A stretch of 37,130 nucleotides of DNA from an uncultured Clostridia bacterium (GTDB taxonomy: Bacteria; Bacillota; Clostridia; Oscillospirales; CAG-272): positions 1 to 37,130 of the forward strand of contig CANROT010000004.1 in assembly GCA_947632285.1 (NCBI GenBank). The letters are read 5' to 3'. The notes beneath the pieces were generated by a model. It made no database searches. It was not told where the DNA came from and worked only from the letters and a program-made list of their open reading frames with translations. This document shows, piece by piece, positions 1 through 8,026 of the stretch. A program made the position numbers and the translations under genes. Position 1 is the stretch's first letter. The number at the start of each line of letters is the position of its first letter.

Positions 1-855
1 CTCACCGCCCAGGCCCACAGCGAGCTCTACATCCAGAAGACCCTCAACGAGCAGGACGATGAGCCCGTAGACCGCAGTCAAAAGGAGCATCGGTACGGGG
101 CAGGAAAACGGCAGTCCGTGCGCGTGCAGAACGAGGAACGAGATGAGGACGGAGACGCCCGTTGCCGGCAAAAAGGTGATCGCGGCGACGACGAACATCT
201 CGAAAAACGCCGTCTCAAACAGCTTTTTGAAGTCGGCGCCGAAGCTCATGTATATGCCGTAGATGAATTTGTAGTGGTTGATCCTGATATTGTAGAGGAT
301 CACGAGCAAAAAGACCGAGAGCACCGTCAGCGCCGCCATCGCGATGATGTATATCATTCTGTTTGCGAACAGATTGCGGTCAAAGTTTAACAGCGGTGTC
401 TTTTCGTAGTGCAAATTGCCGCTCCTGGCGAGCTCGGTCAGGTGCGTGTAGAAGCGGTCGAACGATTCGTTCGCGAGCTCGCGCGTCGAGCCTTTCAGCG
501 TTATGTATATATCGTAGGTCGAGACGCCCTCATATGCGTCGTAGTGGCGGTATGAGCGGATATCTTCGTATACGTCGTCTCTGCCGAAAAAGCTGCGCCA
601 TTCGTTGTCGACGTACATCATCTGCGATTCGCTCAGCCCGTAGACGACGACGTGGTAGTCGTATTCGTCGCGGACGCGGTCCCATTCGGTGTTGTCGTTG
701 TTGTAGATGATGACCGTCAGCGTCGAGAAGAAGACCTGAATGATGAAGACGGCGGCGAAAAAGCACGCGTACTGTCCGATGTTGGAGAAGACGTTCTTCG
801 CGGACATCTTCAGCGTTTTATAAAGATACCGGCAGAGATCGGCTATCAAATCCAC
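1..855 (-). CDS. FtsX-type ABC transporter permease (N-terminal part, cut by window edge)
   Basis: This reading frame is open from a GTG at 855 to the window edge (285 codons), so the C-terminal part is missing. A strong ribosome site (aaggagggg) lies just upstream of the GTG. Hydrophobic segments sit at about residues 29-51, 167-190, 216-243 and 255-270. The long polar stretch between the first two (about 53-165) should be extracytoplasmic. After the second segment comes YNIRINHYKFIYGIYMSFGA, the kind of cytoplasmic loop seen in FtsX/MacB-type permeases. Such proteins pair with an ATPase in export, peptide-sensing or cell-wall roles. It begins 18 bp after yhaN and is likely co-transcribed with yhaO and yhaN. 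The partner ATPase is not in the window. The family assignment is fairly firm; the substrate is unknown. Confidence 0.7.
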   Translation of the reverse strand, partial: MDLIADLCRYLYKTLKMSAKNVFSNIGQYACFFAAVFIIQVFFSTLTVIIYNNDNTEWDRVRDEYDYHVVVYGLSESQMMYVDNEWRSFFGRDDVYEDIRSYRHYDAYEGVSTYDIYITLKGSTRELANESFDRFYTHLTELARSGNLHYEKTPLLNFDRNLFANRMIYIIAMAALTVLSVFLLVILYNIRINHYKFIYGIYMSFGADFKKLFETAFFEMFVVAAITFLPATGVSVLISFLVLHAHGLPFSCPVPMLLLTAVYGLIVLLVEGLLDVELAVGLGGE

Positions 856-873
856 GTCCCCTCCTTTTTCGGT

Positions 874-3141
874 TTATTCGGCGGAAAGCACGATGCGGCG
901 GCAGCCCGGCAGAAGGCGCGATTCGCGCCCCTGGCAGGAAAGTATCAGAGACTGCGGCTCGCCCTCGCCGTGCAGCAGCGAGAGCATTGCGCGCGCGCGC
1001 GCGTCGTCCATCTGTGAAAACGATTCGTCAAAGATGAGCGTCGGCAGCTCGCGGCGGAACAGGAGCCGCACGAGCGAGAGCCGGAGCGAGAGATATGCGG
1101 CGTCTGTCGTACCGCCGCTCATGGAGTCGAGGGTGCGGTACGCGCCGTCTGCGGAGATTGAGAGCCCGAATGCGGCGTCGACGCCGAGCTCCGTATATTT
1201 GCCGCCGGTGATGCGGCTCATGTATGTGCGCGCAGTCTCGCGCAGCCTCGGTGCGACGCTCTCGCGGACGCCGCGCCCGGCGGCGGCAAGCGTGTCTATG
1301 GCGAGCACGCATGCGTCGAGCTTTGCGCGGTCGAGGGCGATCTCTTTTTTCAGCCCGTCTATCGCGACGGAGATCGCGGCGGGGTCCTCGGACGATGCCG
1401 CGAGCTGTGCGCGGCGTATCTCAAGATCGTGTATGGATTCCGTCAGCCGCAAGACGGCATTTTCGGTGAATTCGCGTTCGCGGCGCAGGTCGGAGACGGA
1501 ATAGTTCTGCTGCCCCTCGGCGCGGATAAACTCCGCATCTCCCCTGACCTCGTCCTCGCTGACGCCGGAGAGCTGCCGCTCGAGCTCGCTTATCTCGGCG
1601 CGCTTTCTTTCAATTTCTTCCGTTATCGCGCAGTCGCGGCCGTATATCTCTTCGCACCCGTCGAGCAGCTCGGCGAGCTCGGCGCCGAGCGTGTCGTCGC
1701 TCTCGGGGACGATGCCGCGCTGGGACAAGAGCTCGCGCGCCTCGCGGACTTCGTCGTCATAGACCGAATACTGAACGTACAGCTCCGTTTCCGCGGCGGC
1801 GATGTCCTCGCTGATGCGGCGGTATTCCCTTGCGTCTTCCTTTATATCCGGTATGCGGACGCGCAGCTCGCCGACGCTTTTCGCGCCGAAGCGCCGCAGC
1901 TCGCGGCTCTGCTTTGACGATGCGGTCACGGCGACGATCGCCGTGATGAGCGCGGCGACGCTGAATACGGCAGCGGCGGAGAACAGCGCTATCATATATA
2001 CGGGCCCGCTGTCGCGGAGATAAAACGCAAGGAACGCCGAGACCGCGGCGAAGATGAGCGTCAGCACGGCTATGAGCGAGCAGACGGATTTCTTTGAGGC
2101 CGTCTTTTCGACCGCCTTTACGACCTCGTCGCCCGCGCCCTCCTCGTCGACAAGCCGGTCGTAGAGCTCGCGGTCGGGGCATTTTGCAGCCTCGTCGCGC
2201 AGCCCGTCGAGCTGGCGGGAGACTGTGGCGATGGAGGCGGACGTCGCCGCCATTCCGTCCGAGACGGAGTGCAGCTCGGCGATGTAGGCGGCGTCCGGGA
2301 AGTGTCCGCTCTCGGACACGGTCCCGGTCAGGAGCGCGTCCTTTTCGCCGTAGAGCGCGGCGACCTCGTCCTTCAGCCCGGAGAGCTTGTCGAAGCGGCG
2401 CAGATTTTCAAGCGTTTCGTAATTTTTCGATTTCTGCCGCGCCGCCTCGCGCCGCTTGACGGCGTCCTCGCGCCTCGCCGTCAGCTCCGCAATAGACGCC
2501 TCGACGTTGATGAGCTCGCCGGAGGCGCGCATCGCGGTTTCGAGCCGACCGGAGAGGGCGGCGAGCTGCTGTTCCTTTTCGTATATCGCGCCGCCCTTGC
2601 CGTTTTTATGCAGGAGCTGGCGGCGAATGACGTCTATTTTGTCGGCGGCCTTCTCGGTGTTCACGGCCTCGTCCGCGGAGAAGAGCAAATTCTCCGCCGC
2701 AGCGCTCATTTTTTCTCCGTCAATTTTGGCGCCGCTCCACTGGCGCACAAATGCCGTGCTCAGAAACACGTCCTCGGGCACGCCGAAGAGCGCCTCCCCC
2801 GGGCATTTGCCTCGGTTGAGCTCGAGCCCCGTCTCAACGTCCGTCATGCGGACCGTCTCGCGTATTGTGTCCTTCGCCCCGGCGAGGACGGCGGCGCGCT
2901 CTATGAGCACGCGGCCCGCGCCCGTCACGACCGTGAGCGAGCCGGAAACGGACGATTCGCCCCAGCCGATATAGCGGGAGCGGCCGGACTTCATTCCGTA
3001 CAGCACGAACGTGATAAAGGACGCGACCGTCGTTTTGCCGGACTCGTTTTCACCCTCAAGGATATTTATCCCGGGAGAGAGCAAAAACTCGCGCCCGTGC
3101 ATTCGCCCGAAGCTGTTTATCGTAATTTTTTCAATATACAT
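874..3141 (-). CDS. yhaN: YhaN-like SMC/SbcC-type ATPase with two membrane segments
   Basis: The 755-residue protein has the bipartite ATPase layout of the SbcC/Rad50/YhaN group. Walker A GENESGKTT is at residues 30-38 and a long charged coiled-coil-like middle follows. Near the C-terminus are the signature-like SMSGGTTDAA and Walker B TLIFDESFSQMD (D705, E706). Two hydrophobic segments interrupt the coiled coil at about 353-375 and 380-406. Membrane segments in this position are a feature of Bacillus YhaN-type proteins rather than of classical SbcC. Its neighbour 23 bp upstream is the SbcD-like phosphoesterase, matching the yhaO-yhaN pair of Bacillus, so it is presumed to be the motor/scaffold of a nuclease complex in DNA repair at the membrane. 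The ATG at 3141 opens directly into MYIEKITINSFGRM, the usual start for the family. Confidence 0.85.
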   Translation of the reverse strand: MYIEKITINSFGRMHGREFLLSPGINILEGENESGKTTVASFITFVLYGMKSGRSRYIGWGESSVSGSLTVVTGAGRVLIERAAVLAGAKDTIRETVRMTDVETGLELNRGKCPGEALFGVPEDVFLSTAFVRQWSGAKIDGEKMSAAAENLLFSADEAVNTEKAADKIDVIRRQLLHKNGKGGAIYEKEQQLAALSGRLETAMRASGELINVEASIAELTARREDAVKRREAARQKSKNYETLENLRRFDKLSGLKDEVAALYGEKDALLTGTVSESGHFPDAAYIAELHSVSDGMAATSASIATVSRQLDGLRDEAAKCPDRELYDRLVDEEGAGDEVVKAVEKTASKKSVCSLIAVLTLIFAAVSAFLAFYLRDSGPVYMIALFSAAAVFSVAALITAIVAVTASSKQSRELRRFGAKSVGELRVRIPDIKEDAREYRRISEDIAAAETELYVQYSVYDDEVREARELLSQRGIVPESDDTLGAELAELLDGCEEIYGRDCAITEEIERKRAEISELERQLSGVSEDEVRGDAEFIRAEGQQNYSVSDLRREREFTENAVLRLTESIHDLEIRRAQLAASSEDPAAISVAIDGLKKEIALDRAKLDACVLAIDTLAAAGRGVRESVAPRLRETARTYMSRITGGKYTELGVDAAFGLSISADGAYRTLDSMSGGTTDAAYLSLRLSLVRLLFRRELPTLIFDESFSQMDDARARAMLSLLHGEGEPQSLILSCQGRESRLLPGCRRIVLSAE

Positions 3142-3164
3142 ACCGTTACCTGCCGTTCTCGTTT

Positions 3165-4277
3165 TCAGTCGGCGATATTTTCGCCCGCCATGGCGGTGAG
3201 CCCGTACCGCAGCGCGCGGAGCGCCGTCGCGCGGACGGCCGGGTCCGGGTCGGCGAGGCGCGGCTTCAGCTCGCGGTAAAACGCGCCGCGCACGGTCGGG
3301 TCGGTGTCGAGGTAGTCGGTGTTGAGCGCGGGGGACGTTGCGTCCCGCACCTCGAGGGCGAAGACCTCGTCGATACCGTCCGCGACGATGTCGGGTGAGA
3401 CGGTGAGCGTCGGCGGCAGCTCGCCCTTGAGCGTCACGCGCAGAAGCGTGTTTTCGGTATATTTGCGCTCGCGTATCCGCTCACGGATTCGCTCGCGTAT
3501 CTCGAGCTGGGAGGCGGCGCCGGTGACCGAGACGGTGTCCGTCTCGTAGCGACGCTTTGAGAGCGGCAGGCGGCGGACGGTTTTTTTGCCGTCGTCACCG
3601 ATCTCGACGGAGATCGCGCCCTTCACGCCTGTCTCGTCAAAGCCGCGCCCCTCAAGGCAGCCGCAGTAGCCGAAGACGCAGCCGTTTTTTTCCGAGAGCT
3701 CCGGCGGGTTGTGGACGTGGCCGAGCGCCGCGTAATCAAACCCGGCCTCCGCGATCTGCGCGGAGGTGACGGGCGCGTAAGTCGATGCGGGCGCGTCAAG
3801 GTCGGCGTGCGCGCAGAGCAGGCGGATTCGGCCGTTTTCCTCCGTTTTTGAAACGGGGGAGGCGGTGAGCGTCTCGCCCGTGAAGGCGTAGCCGTAGACG
3901 TCGCAGTTGATCTCGGGAAACTCAAAGCGCGTCATCGTCGGCTCCCTGAACAAAAACACATTCGGCGGGAACTTCACGTGCGCGTAGACGCTGTCGGGCG
4001 TGTACGGGTCGTGATTGCCGGGGCTGATGACAATGCGGCAGCCGGGCACGCGCGAAAACTCGCGCGTGATGATGGAAAGCGTTTCGCGCGTCACGAATCC
4101 GCGGTCAAAAAAGTCGCCGGTTATGAGGAGTACGTCGACGGATTCCGTGCGGACGTATGTCATCAGCGAGGAAAAAACGCCGCGCAGCTCCGCTTTGCGG
4201 ATCGCGGCGCGCCGCTCGTCCAGCCCGGAAAACGGGCTGTCGAGGTGTATGTCGCCGGTGTGGACTATTTTAAGCAT
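3165..4277 (-). CDS. yhaO: YhaO-like metallophosphoesterase (SbcD/Mre11-type DNA nuclease)
   Basis: The 370-residue protein carries the ordered metal-binding motifs of calcineurin-like DNA nucleases: HTGDIHLDSP (D9, H11), LLITGDFFDRG, SPGNHDPY, LLCAHADLD and ALGHVHNPPE. The C-terminal 120 or so residues form the capping and ATPase-contacting region, which is poorly conserved. It lies 23 bp before yhaN, so the two probably form a two-subunit nuclease/ATPase complex for DNA end processing. The start ATG at 4277 gives the expected MLKIVHTGDIH but has no clear ribosome site. The 5' region is unusually AT-rich and holds a near-palindrome (AAATATG..GATATC..ATATTT, about 4342-4361) that could be an operator. 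Function is inferred from family and neighbour. Confidence 0.88.
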   Translation of the reverse strand: MLKIVHTGDIHLDSPFSGLDERRAAIRKAELRGVFSSLMTYVRTESVDVLLITGDFFDRGFVTRETLSIITREFSRVPGCRIVISPGNHDPYTPDSVYAHVKFPPNVFLFREPTMTRFEFPEINCDVYGYAFTGETLTASPVSKTEENGRIRLLCAHADLDAPASTYAPVTSAQIAEAGFDYAALGHVHNPPELSEKNGCVFGYCGCLEGRGFDETGVKGAISVEIGDDGKKTVRRLPLSKRRYETDTVSVTGAASQLEIRERIRERIRERKYTENTLLRVTLKGELPPTLTVSPDIVADGIDEVFALEVRDATSPALNTDYLDTDPTVRGAFYRELKPRLADPDPAVRATALRALRYGLTAMAGENIAD

Positions 4278-4408
4278 ATTATATCGGGCGGCGGGCGTCG
4301 CCCTCCGCGCCTCTCCGTTGTTTTTTACAGTATATACACAAATATGATATCACATATTTCATATGAACGCAAGATTTTTCGGTGAGCAAAAACAAAAAAT
4401 GAAAAAGC

Positions 4409-4453
4409 GGATTTCCAAAGTAAATTCCTCTTTTGAATTTACTTTGGAAATCC
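4409..4453 (-). terminator. Perfect 19-bp inverted repeat, probable terminator of the 4545-5348 gene
   Basis: The arms ggatttccaaagtaaattc (4409-4427) and its exact complement (4435-4453) enclose a 7-nt loop. On the minus strand the hairpin is followed by a T-rich tail (cgctttttcattttttg), which fits a Rho-independent terminator about 90 bp past the stop of the zinc-peptidase-like gene. The stem is A/T-rich, unlike the GC-rich terminators elsewhere in the window, so it may have arrived with the neighbouring low-GC gene. No U-tract is present on the plus strand. Confidence 0.5.
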
Positions 4454-4544
4454 ACGAAAGAGCTGAAGTGAGGTTGAAGCCTTTGGAGGCGTCATTGACG
4501 CGGTCGAAACCGTCGCGGAACTTCCTGCCGAGAGTGCTGCCGTT

Positions 4545-5348
4545 CTAACAGCTTTTTATAATCCTCTCTACAGCGTCTGCGTAATTGTATAGTGACGATT
4601 CTCGCATGAGAACACCGAGGTTGCTGTGCATCTCACCTTTAACAGGAATGCATAGGCTGCAGCAGTTGATGTCAAGCTCGTCAAGCTCCCAGGATTCGTC
4701 TGCCTCCGCTTCTTCATCTATAACGAATTCCTTTGGAACAAAGTACGGGACGTCATCACAATCACTGGGAACAAACCTCCAATTGTAAGGCAAAGCTTGC
4801 GCCGCTTCGACTATCGCTCGCCCGCAATCACCGTTCCAAAAGTTATTTTCGATCGTGAAGTCGGCCGCTTCATTCCAACCCATATCCGTTACGTCCAAAA
4901 CGAAAATGTGTCGGACATTTATTCCCCTTTTTTCCAGGAAATTTGCCAACTGAGCAGCACCGCGGGAATCGACTTCCTCATCTCCGGTAAAAGCGATCAA
5001 TATATCGTCCGGCAATGAACCTTTCATCATCAGATAAGTGATCACGGCATTCGTAACGGCATTATCATATGTGCCCTTCATCATTCCGTCGTGATCTCTT
5101 TGTGAAAAGCAGCGGGTAATATTTCTTTCACAGTCAATATGTGAAGTCACCACCACGGCGTCGCGATCCTTATAGTTGTTCAACGGCTTTGACGCGTATA
5201 GAATGAAAAGCCCCTCTGCGTTAATTCTTCTGTATTTACTGTCCCACAAAAGAGATGTTATAGCATCGATCCTTTCTGTTTCTTTAAACTGTTTCCCGTT
5301 ATCCCTGTTGATCACGGAAACCGCGTTCAATATGTCGGTCAGTTCCAT
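4545..5348 (-). CDS. Zinc-dependent aminopeptidase-like protein (M20/M28/M42-type fold)
   Basis: The 267-residue protein shows the ordered ligands of co-catalytic zinc peptidases: SHID (H70, D72), GTYDN (D95), GDEE (E124/E125), a later Asp in LDVTD (D152 or D155) and a C-terminal GEMHSNLG (H241). It lacks a signal peptide, so a cytoplasmic peptidase or amidase role is likely. It is short for M20 or M42 enzymes (about 350), and no dimerisation domain is evident. A good ribosome site (agggggacaat) precedes the ATG at 5348. Base composition and codon use are clearly more A/T-rich than those of its neighbours, and it interrupts an otherwise GC-rich directon between the radical SAM gene and yhaO, which suggests acquisition by transfer. 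The exact family and substrate are not known to me. Confidence 0.6.
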   Translation of the reverse strand: MELTDILNAVSVINRDNGKQFKETERIDAITSLLWDSKYRRINAEGLFILYASKPLNNYKDRDAVVVTSHIDCERNITRCFSQRDHDGMMKGTYDNAVTNAVITYLMMKGSLPDDILIAFTGDEEVDSRGAAQLANFLEKRGINVRHIFVLDVTDMGWNEAADFTIENNFWNGDCGRAIVEAAQALPYNWRFVPSDCDDVPYFVPKEFVIDEEAEADESWELDELDINCCSLCIPVKGEMHSNLGVLMRESSLYNYADAVERIIKSC

Positions 5349-5393
5349 ATTGTCCCCCTAATTTTAAAAGCAGGATTAAAAGTACGGAAAATT

Positions 5394-6296
5394 TCAAAGG
5401 CCCTCGCCGTCGAAGGCGGGGATAAAGCTCTCCTCGACCGTGCCGCCCTCCTGGATAAAGCCGTTTGTGACGCCGATGTCGGCGGCAAAGTCGACGACGG
5501 AGTCGTATTCCTCCTCCGTGACGGGGCGGCACAGCTCCGGGTAGGGCGGGGAGCCGGTCGGGGTGTACTGGTTCATGATGCTTATGTAGACGCCGTCTCC
5601 GAATCGGTCGAAGATGTATTTTATGCAGCGGCGGCTGTCGTCCGCGTGCGTCGGCAGGACGAGGTGGCGGACGATCATTCCGCGCGTCATCATTCCGTCG
5701 TCGTCAAACACCGGCCGCCCGACCTGAGAAAACATCTCGTCGAGCGCGAGCTTCGCGACTTCAAAATAATCGGGCGCGTGCGAATACTTTTCCGATAGCT
5801 CGGAGGAAACGTATTTGAAGTCGGGGAGATAGATGTCGACGAGGCCGTCGAGTATGCGCAGCGTCTTTTGCAGCTCGTACCCGCCCGAGTTCCAGACGAC
5901 GGGAATGCGGAGCCCGCGCGACTTTGCGTCCGAAATGGCGTCGGCAACGGTCGGGGTGAAGTGCGTCGCGGTGACGAGGTTGATGTTTTCGGCGTGCGAC
6001 TCGTCCTGAAGGCGCAGAAAAACGTCCGAGAGCTCGCGAGCGCCGAGCGGCTTGCCGCCGCGCCCGCGCGAGATTTGGCGGTTCTGGCAGAAGACGCAGC
6101 CGAGAGAGCAGCCGACAAAGAAGACGGCGCCCGAGCCTCGCTCGCCGGAGATGCACGGCTCCTCCCACATGTGGAGCGCCGCGCGCGCGGCAAAAACGGT
6201 GTCTCCCATTCCGCACGCGCCGCGCGTTACCGTCCTGTCCGCGCCGCAGCGGCGCGGACAGAGGTCGCAGCTTTTGTATGATCCGTACTCAGTCAT
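5394..6296 (-). CDS. PflX-type radical SAM protein (COG1313)
   Basis: The 300-residue protein has the radical SAM cluster motif CSLGCVFC (C63, C67, C70), giving a 4Fe-4S site for S-adenosylmethionine cleavage. An extra N-terminal cysteine set (C10, C13, C17, C28) is typical of the PflX/pyruvate-formate-lyase-activase-like group. Further family-like stretches are NLVTATHFTP, WNSGGYE and IYLPDFKY. The substrate of PflX proteins is not established; a glycyl-radical-activating or peptide-modifying role is only a guess. The ATG at 6296 overlaps the end of the TIGR04076 gene by 8 bp, indicating translational coupling. Confidence 0.85.
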   Translation of the reverse strand: MTEYGSYKSCDLCPRRCGADRTVTRGACGMGDTVFAARAALHMWEEPCISGERGSGAVFFVGCSLGCVFCQNRQISRGRGGKPLGARELSDVFLRLQDESHAENINLVTATHFTPTVADAISDAKSRGLRIPVVWNSGGYELQKTLRILDGLVDIYLPDFKYVSSELSEKYSHAPDYFEVAKLALDEMFSQVGRPVFDDDGMMTRGMIVRHLVLPTHADDSRRCIKYIFDRFGDGVYISIMNQYTPTGSPPYPELCRPVTEEEYDSVVDFAADIGVTNGFIQEGGTVEESFIPAFDGEGL

Positions 6297-6618
6297 ATTC
6301 CGCCTCGATGAGAAAGCTGACCGGGCGAAATCCGTCGCTGCACGACACGAGCGCCGAGTGCGGGTCCTTCATCCAGCCGTCAAAGAAATTCCCGCCGCCG
6401 GACAAAAGCTCCGAGACGAAGGGCTCCATCGCGCGCCACGCCTCCGGGCACAGCGCCTCCGGGCGGGCGCCCTCCGAGTAGAAAACGTCGCCGACGGTGA
6501 CAGAGCACTCCTCGGGAAGCGGGTTTTCGTATTTTTCGACAAGGTCGCCGTATCTTGACGCCCGCAGCGCCGTGACCTTCACGCGACGGGGCAGGCGGGG
6601 TCCGCGTTCCGTGCTCAC
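6289..6618 (-). CDS. TIGR04076 family small protein
   Basis: This small cytoplasmic protein contains the features I associate with TIGR04076: an opening VKVTAL strand, a GDVFYSEG segment, a cysteine in ALCPEAWRAMEPF and a C-terminal CSDGFRPVSFLIE. Its function is unknown. Two starts are possible. An ATG at 6633 lies inside the upstream gene without a ribosome site. A GTG at 6618 forms a GTGA overlap with the stop of the metallo-beta-lactamase gene, as seen at other junctions here, and is preferred (109 residues). It sits between two probable redox or hydrolase genes in one operon, and such proteins often neighbour iron-sulfur or radical SAM genes. Confidence 0.65.
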   Translation of the reverse strand: MSTERGPRLPRRVKVTALRASRYGDLVEKYENPLPEECSVTVGDVFYSEGARPEALCPEAWRAMEPFVSELLSGGGNFFDGWMKDPHSALVSCSDGFRPVSFLIEAEYD

Positions 6619-7307
6619 GGCTCCGCGTCGCATAAAAAGGTCGCCGCGCCGACGTTGATGCGGCGAATCTTTGCCCCGTGAAATTCAACTGTGTTGCCGG
6701 TGAGCTCCCCGGATATAATGCGCTCGGCGCCGATCCTCAGCGCCGGGACGATGTCGGGCGTGACGGGGCACGTGCCGTGCGAGGGGTAGATGAAGTCGAA
6801 GCGGTCCGACATCGATTCGAGCCGCGCCATGCTCGCGGCATATGCGTGCAGCTCGCGCTGCGGGCCGAACATGAATATGCTCCCGTCCTGAACGGGGTCG
6901 CCGCCGTAGAGGGCGCGCCCCGCGCGGTCGAGCACGGTGATGCTCCCCGGCGTGTGCCCGGGCATGTGGATCACCTCGAGCTCGCGTCCGCCGAGGTCGA
7001 GGACGCTGCCGTCCCAGACCGGCGTAAAGCTTCCCCTTTGGCGGGCGGTTTTATAATAGTTCGTCGCCTCGGAGGGGTGCATATAGAAGGTGTCGAATTT
7101 GTCGGCGGAGCCTATGTGATCCGGGTCCGCGTGCGTCGTCAAAAGGCAGACGGGCAGGGAGACGAGGGTTTTTGCGATCTCGTCGGCGTTATTGACCGTC
7201 ATACCGGAGTCAATGAGCAGCGCGCGCCGCGCGCCCGAGAGCAGGAAAAAGCGGACGCCGCCGTCCTCTATTTTCCAGGTGTTTTCGTTTATTTTTGTTA
7301 TCTCCAT
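6615..7307 (-). CDS. Metallo-beta-lactamase-fold hydrolase
   Basis: From the ATG at 7307 the protein has 230 residues and opens MEITKINENTWKIEDGG, a typical first strand of the fold. The metal motif is THADPDHIGS (H59, D61, D63, H64), the H-x-D-x-D-H variant in which the second His of HxHxDH is Asp. HMPGHTPGS and LYGGD supply later ligands, and PSHGT the last His. This arrangement fits glyoxalase II-like or related thioester/phosphodiester hydrolases, but the substrate cannot be read from sequence. A longer reading from a TTG at 7325 is possible but less likely. It is followed without a gap by the TIGR04076 gene. Confidence 0.8.
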   Translation of the reverse strand: MEITKINENTWKIEDGGVRFFLLSGARRALLIDSGMTVNNADEIAKTLVSLPVCLLTTHADPDHIGSADKFDTFYMHPSEATNYYKTARQRGSFTPVWDGSVLDLGGRELEVIHMPGHTPGSITVLDRAGRALYGGDPVQDGSIFMFGPQRELHAYAASMARLESMSDRFDFIYPSHGTCPVTPDIVPALRIGAERIISGELTGNTVEFHGAKIRRINVGAATFLCDAEP

Positions 7308-7355
7308 TTTCCGGGACCCCCGCAATATATTTTATCCGTTCCGAAAGGAATGATG

Positions 7356-8003
7356 TTATATTTTAAAGCATTTCTGTATCGACTTCGGGTGGCCGAGCAC
7401 GTATATCGAGTCCCCGGATTCGAATTTGAGGTCCGGCGTTATGTTCATGTTGAGCTTTCCGTCGTCGCGGTAGGCGAGGATATTTATGCCGTATTTTTTG
7501 CGGATATCGAGCTCGATGACCGTTTTCCCGTCCCAGTCGCGGGGGATCGTGACCTCGAAGATCGCGTACTCCCCGTCGAGCTCGATGTAGTCGAGGACAC
7601 TGTCGGAGGTGCAGCGGATCGCGGTCCATGCGGCGAGCTGCTTTTCGGGATAGACGACCTCGTCCGCGCCGCAGCGCAGGAGGAATTTCTCCTGTACTCC
7701 GCGCGAGGCGCGCGCGATGACCTTTTTCGCGCCGAGCTCCTTCAAGAGCGAGGCTGTGACGAGCGAGCTCTGAAAATCGTCGCCGATAGCGACGATGCAG
7801 GCGTCAAAGTTGCGAATGCCGAGCGTTTCGAGGAATGCGGCGCTTGTGCTGTCGCCGATCTGCACATTCGTGACGAACGGCAAAACGGAGTTCGCGCGCT
7901 CTTCGTTGACGTCGACGGCCATGACCTGATGGTTCAGCTCGGAGAGCTTTCTCGCGATGTGCGTTCCGAATCTGCCGAGACCTATTATGAGTACGGATTT
8001 CAT
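7356..8003 (-). CDS. ktrA: KtrA-type RCK regulatory subunit of potassium uptake
   Basis: The 215-residue protein has an N-terminal Rossmann RCK_N domain, with VLIIGLGRFGTHIA as the dinucleotide/ATP-binding loop and AVDVNEE at the end of strand 2. A C-terminal RCK_C domain follows (about 135-215). The length and single RCK_N-RCK_C pair match KtrA/KtrC rather than the doubled TrkA. It should form a cytoplasmic octameric ring gating KtrB in response to ATP/ADP; in Bacillota the C-terminal domain may bind c-di-AMP. It begins 23 bp after ktrB with a good ribosome site (aaggagag), confirming a KtrAB pair. Confidence 0.93.
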   Translation of the reverse strand: MKSVLIIGLGRFGTHIARKLSELNHQVMAVDVNEERANSVLPFVTNVQIGDSTSAAFLETLGIRNFDACIVAIGDDFQSSLVTASLLKELGAKKVIARASRGVQEKFLLRCGADEVVYPEKQLAAWTAIRCTSDSVLDYIELDGEYAIFEVTIPRDWDGKTVIELDIRKKYGINILAYRDDGKLNMNITPDLKFESGDSIYVLGHPKSIQKCFKI

Positions 8004-8026
8004 TTTGTATTCTCTCCTTTTCGAAA

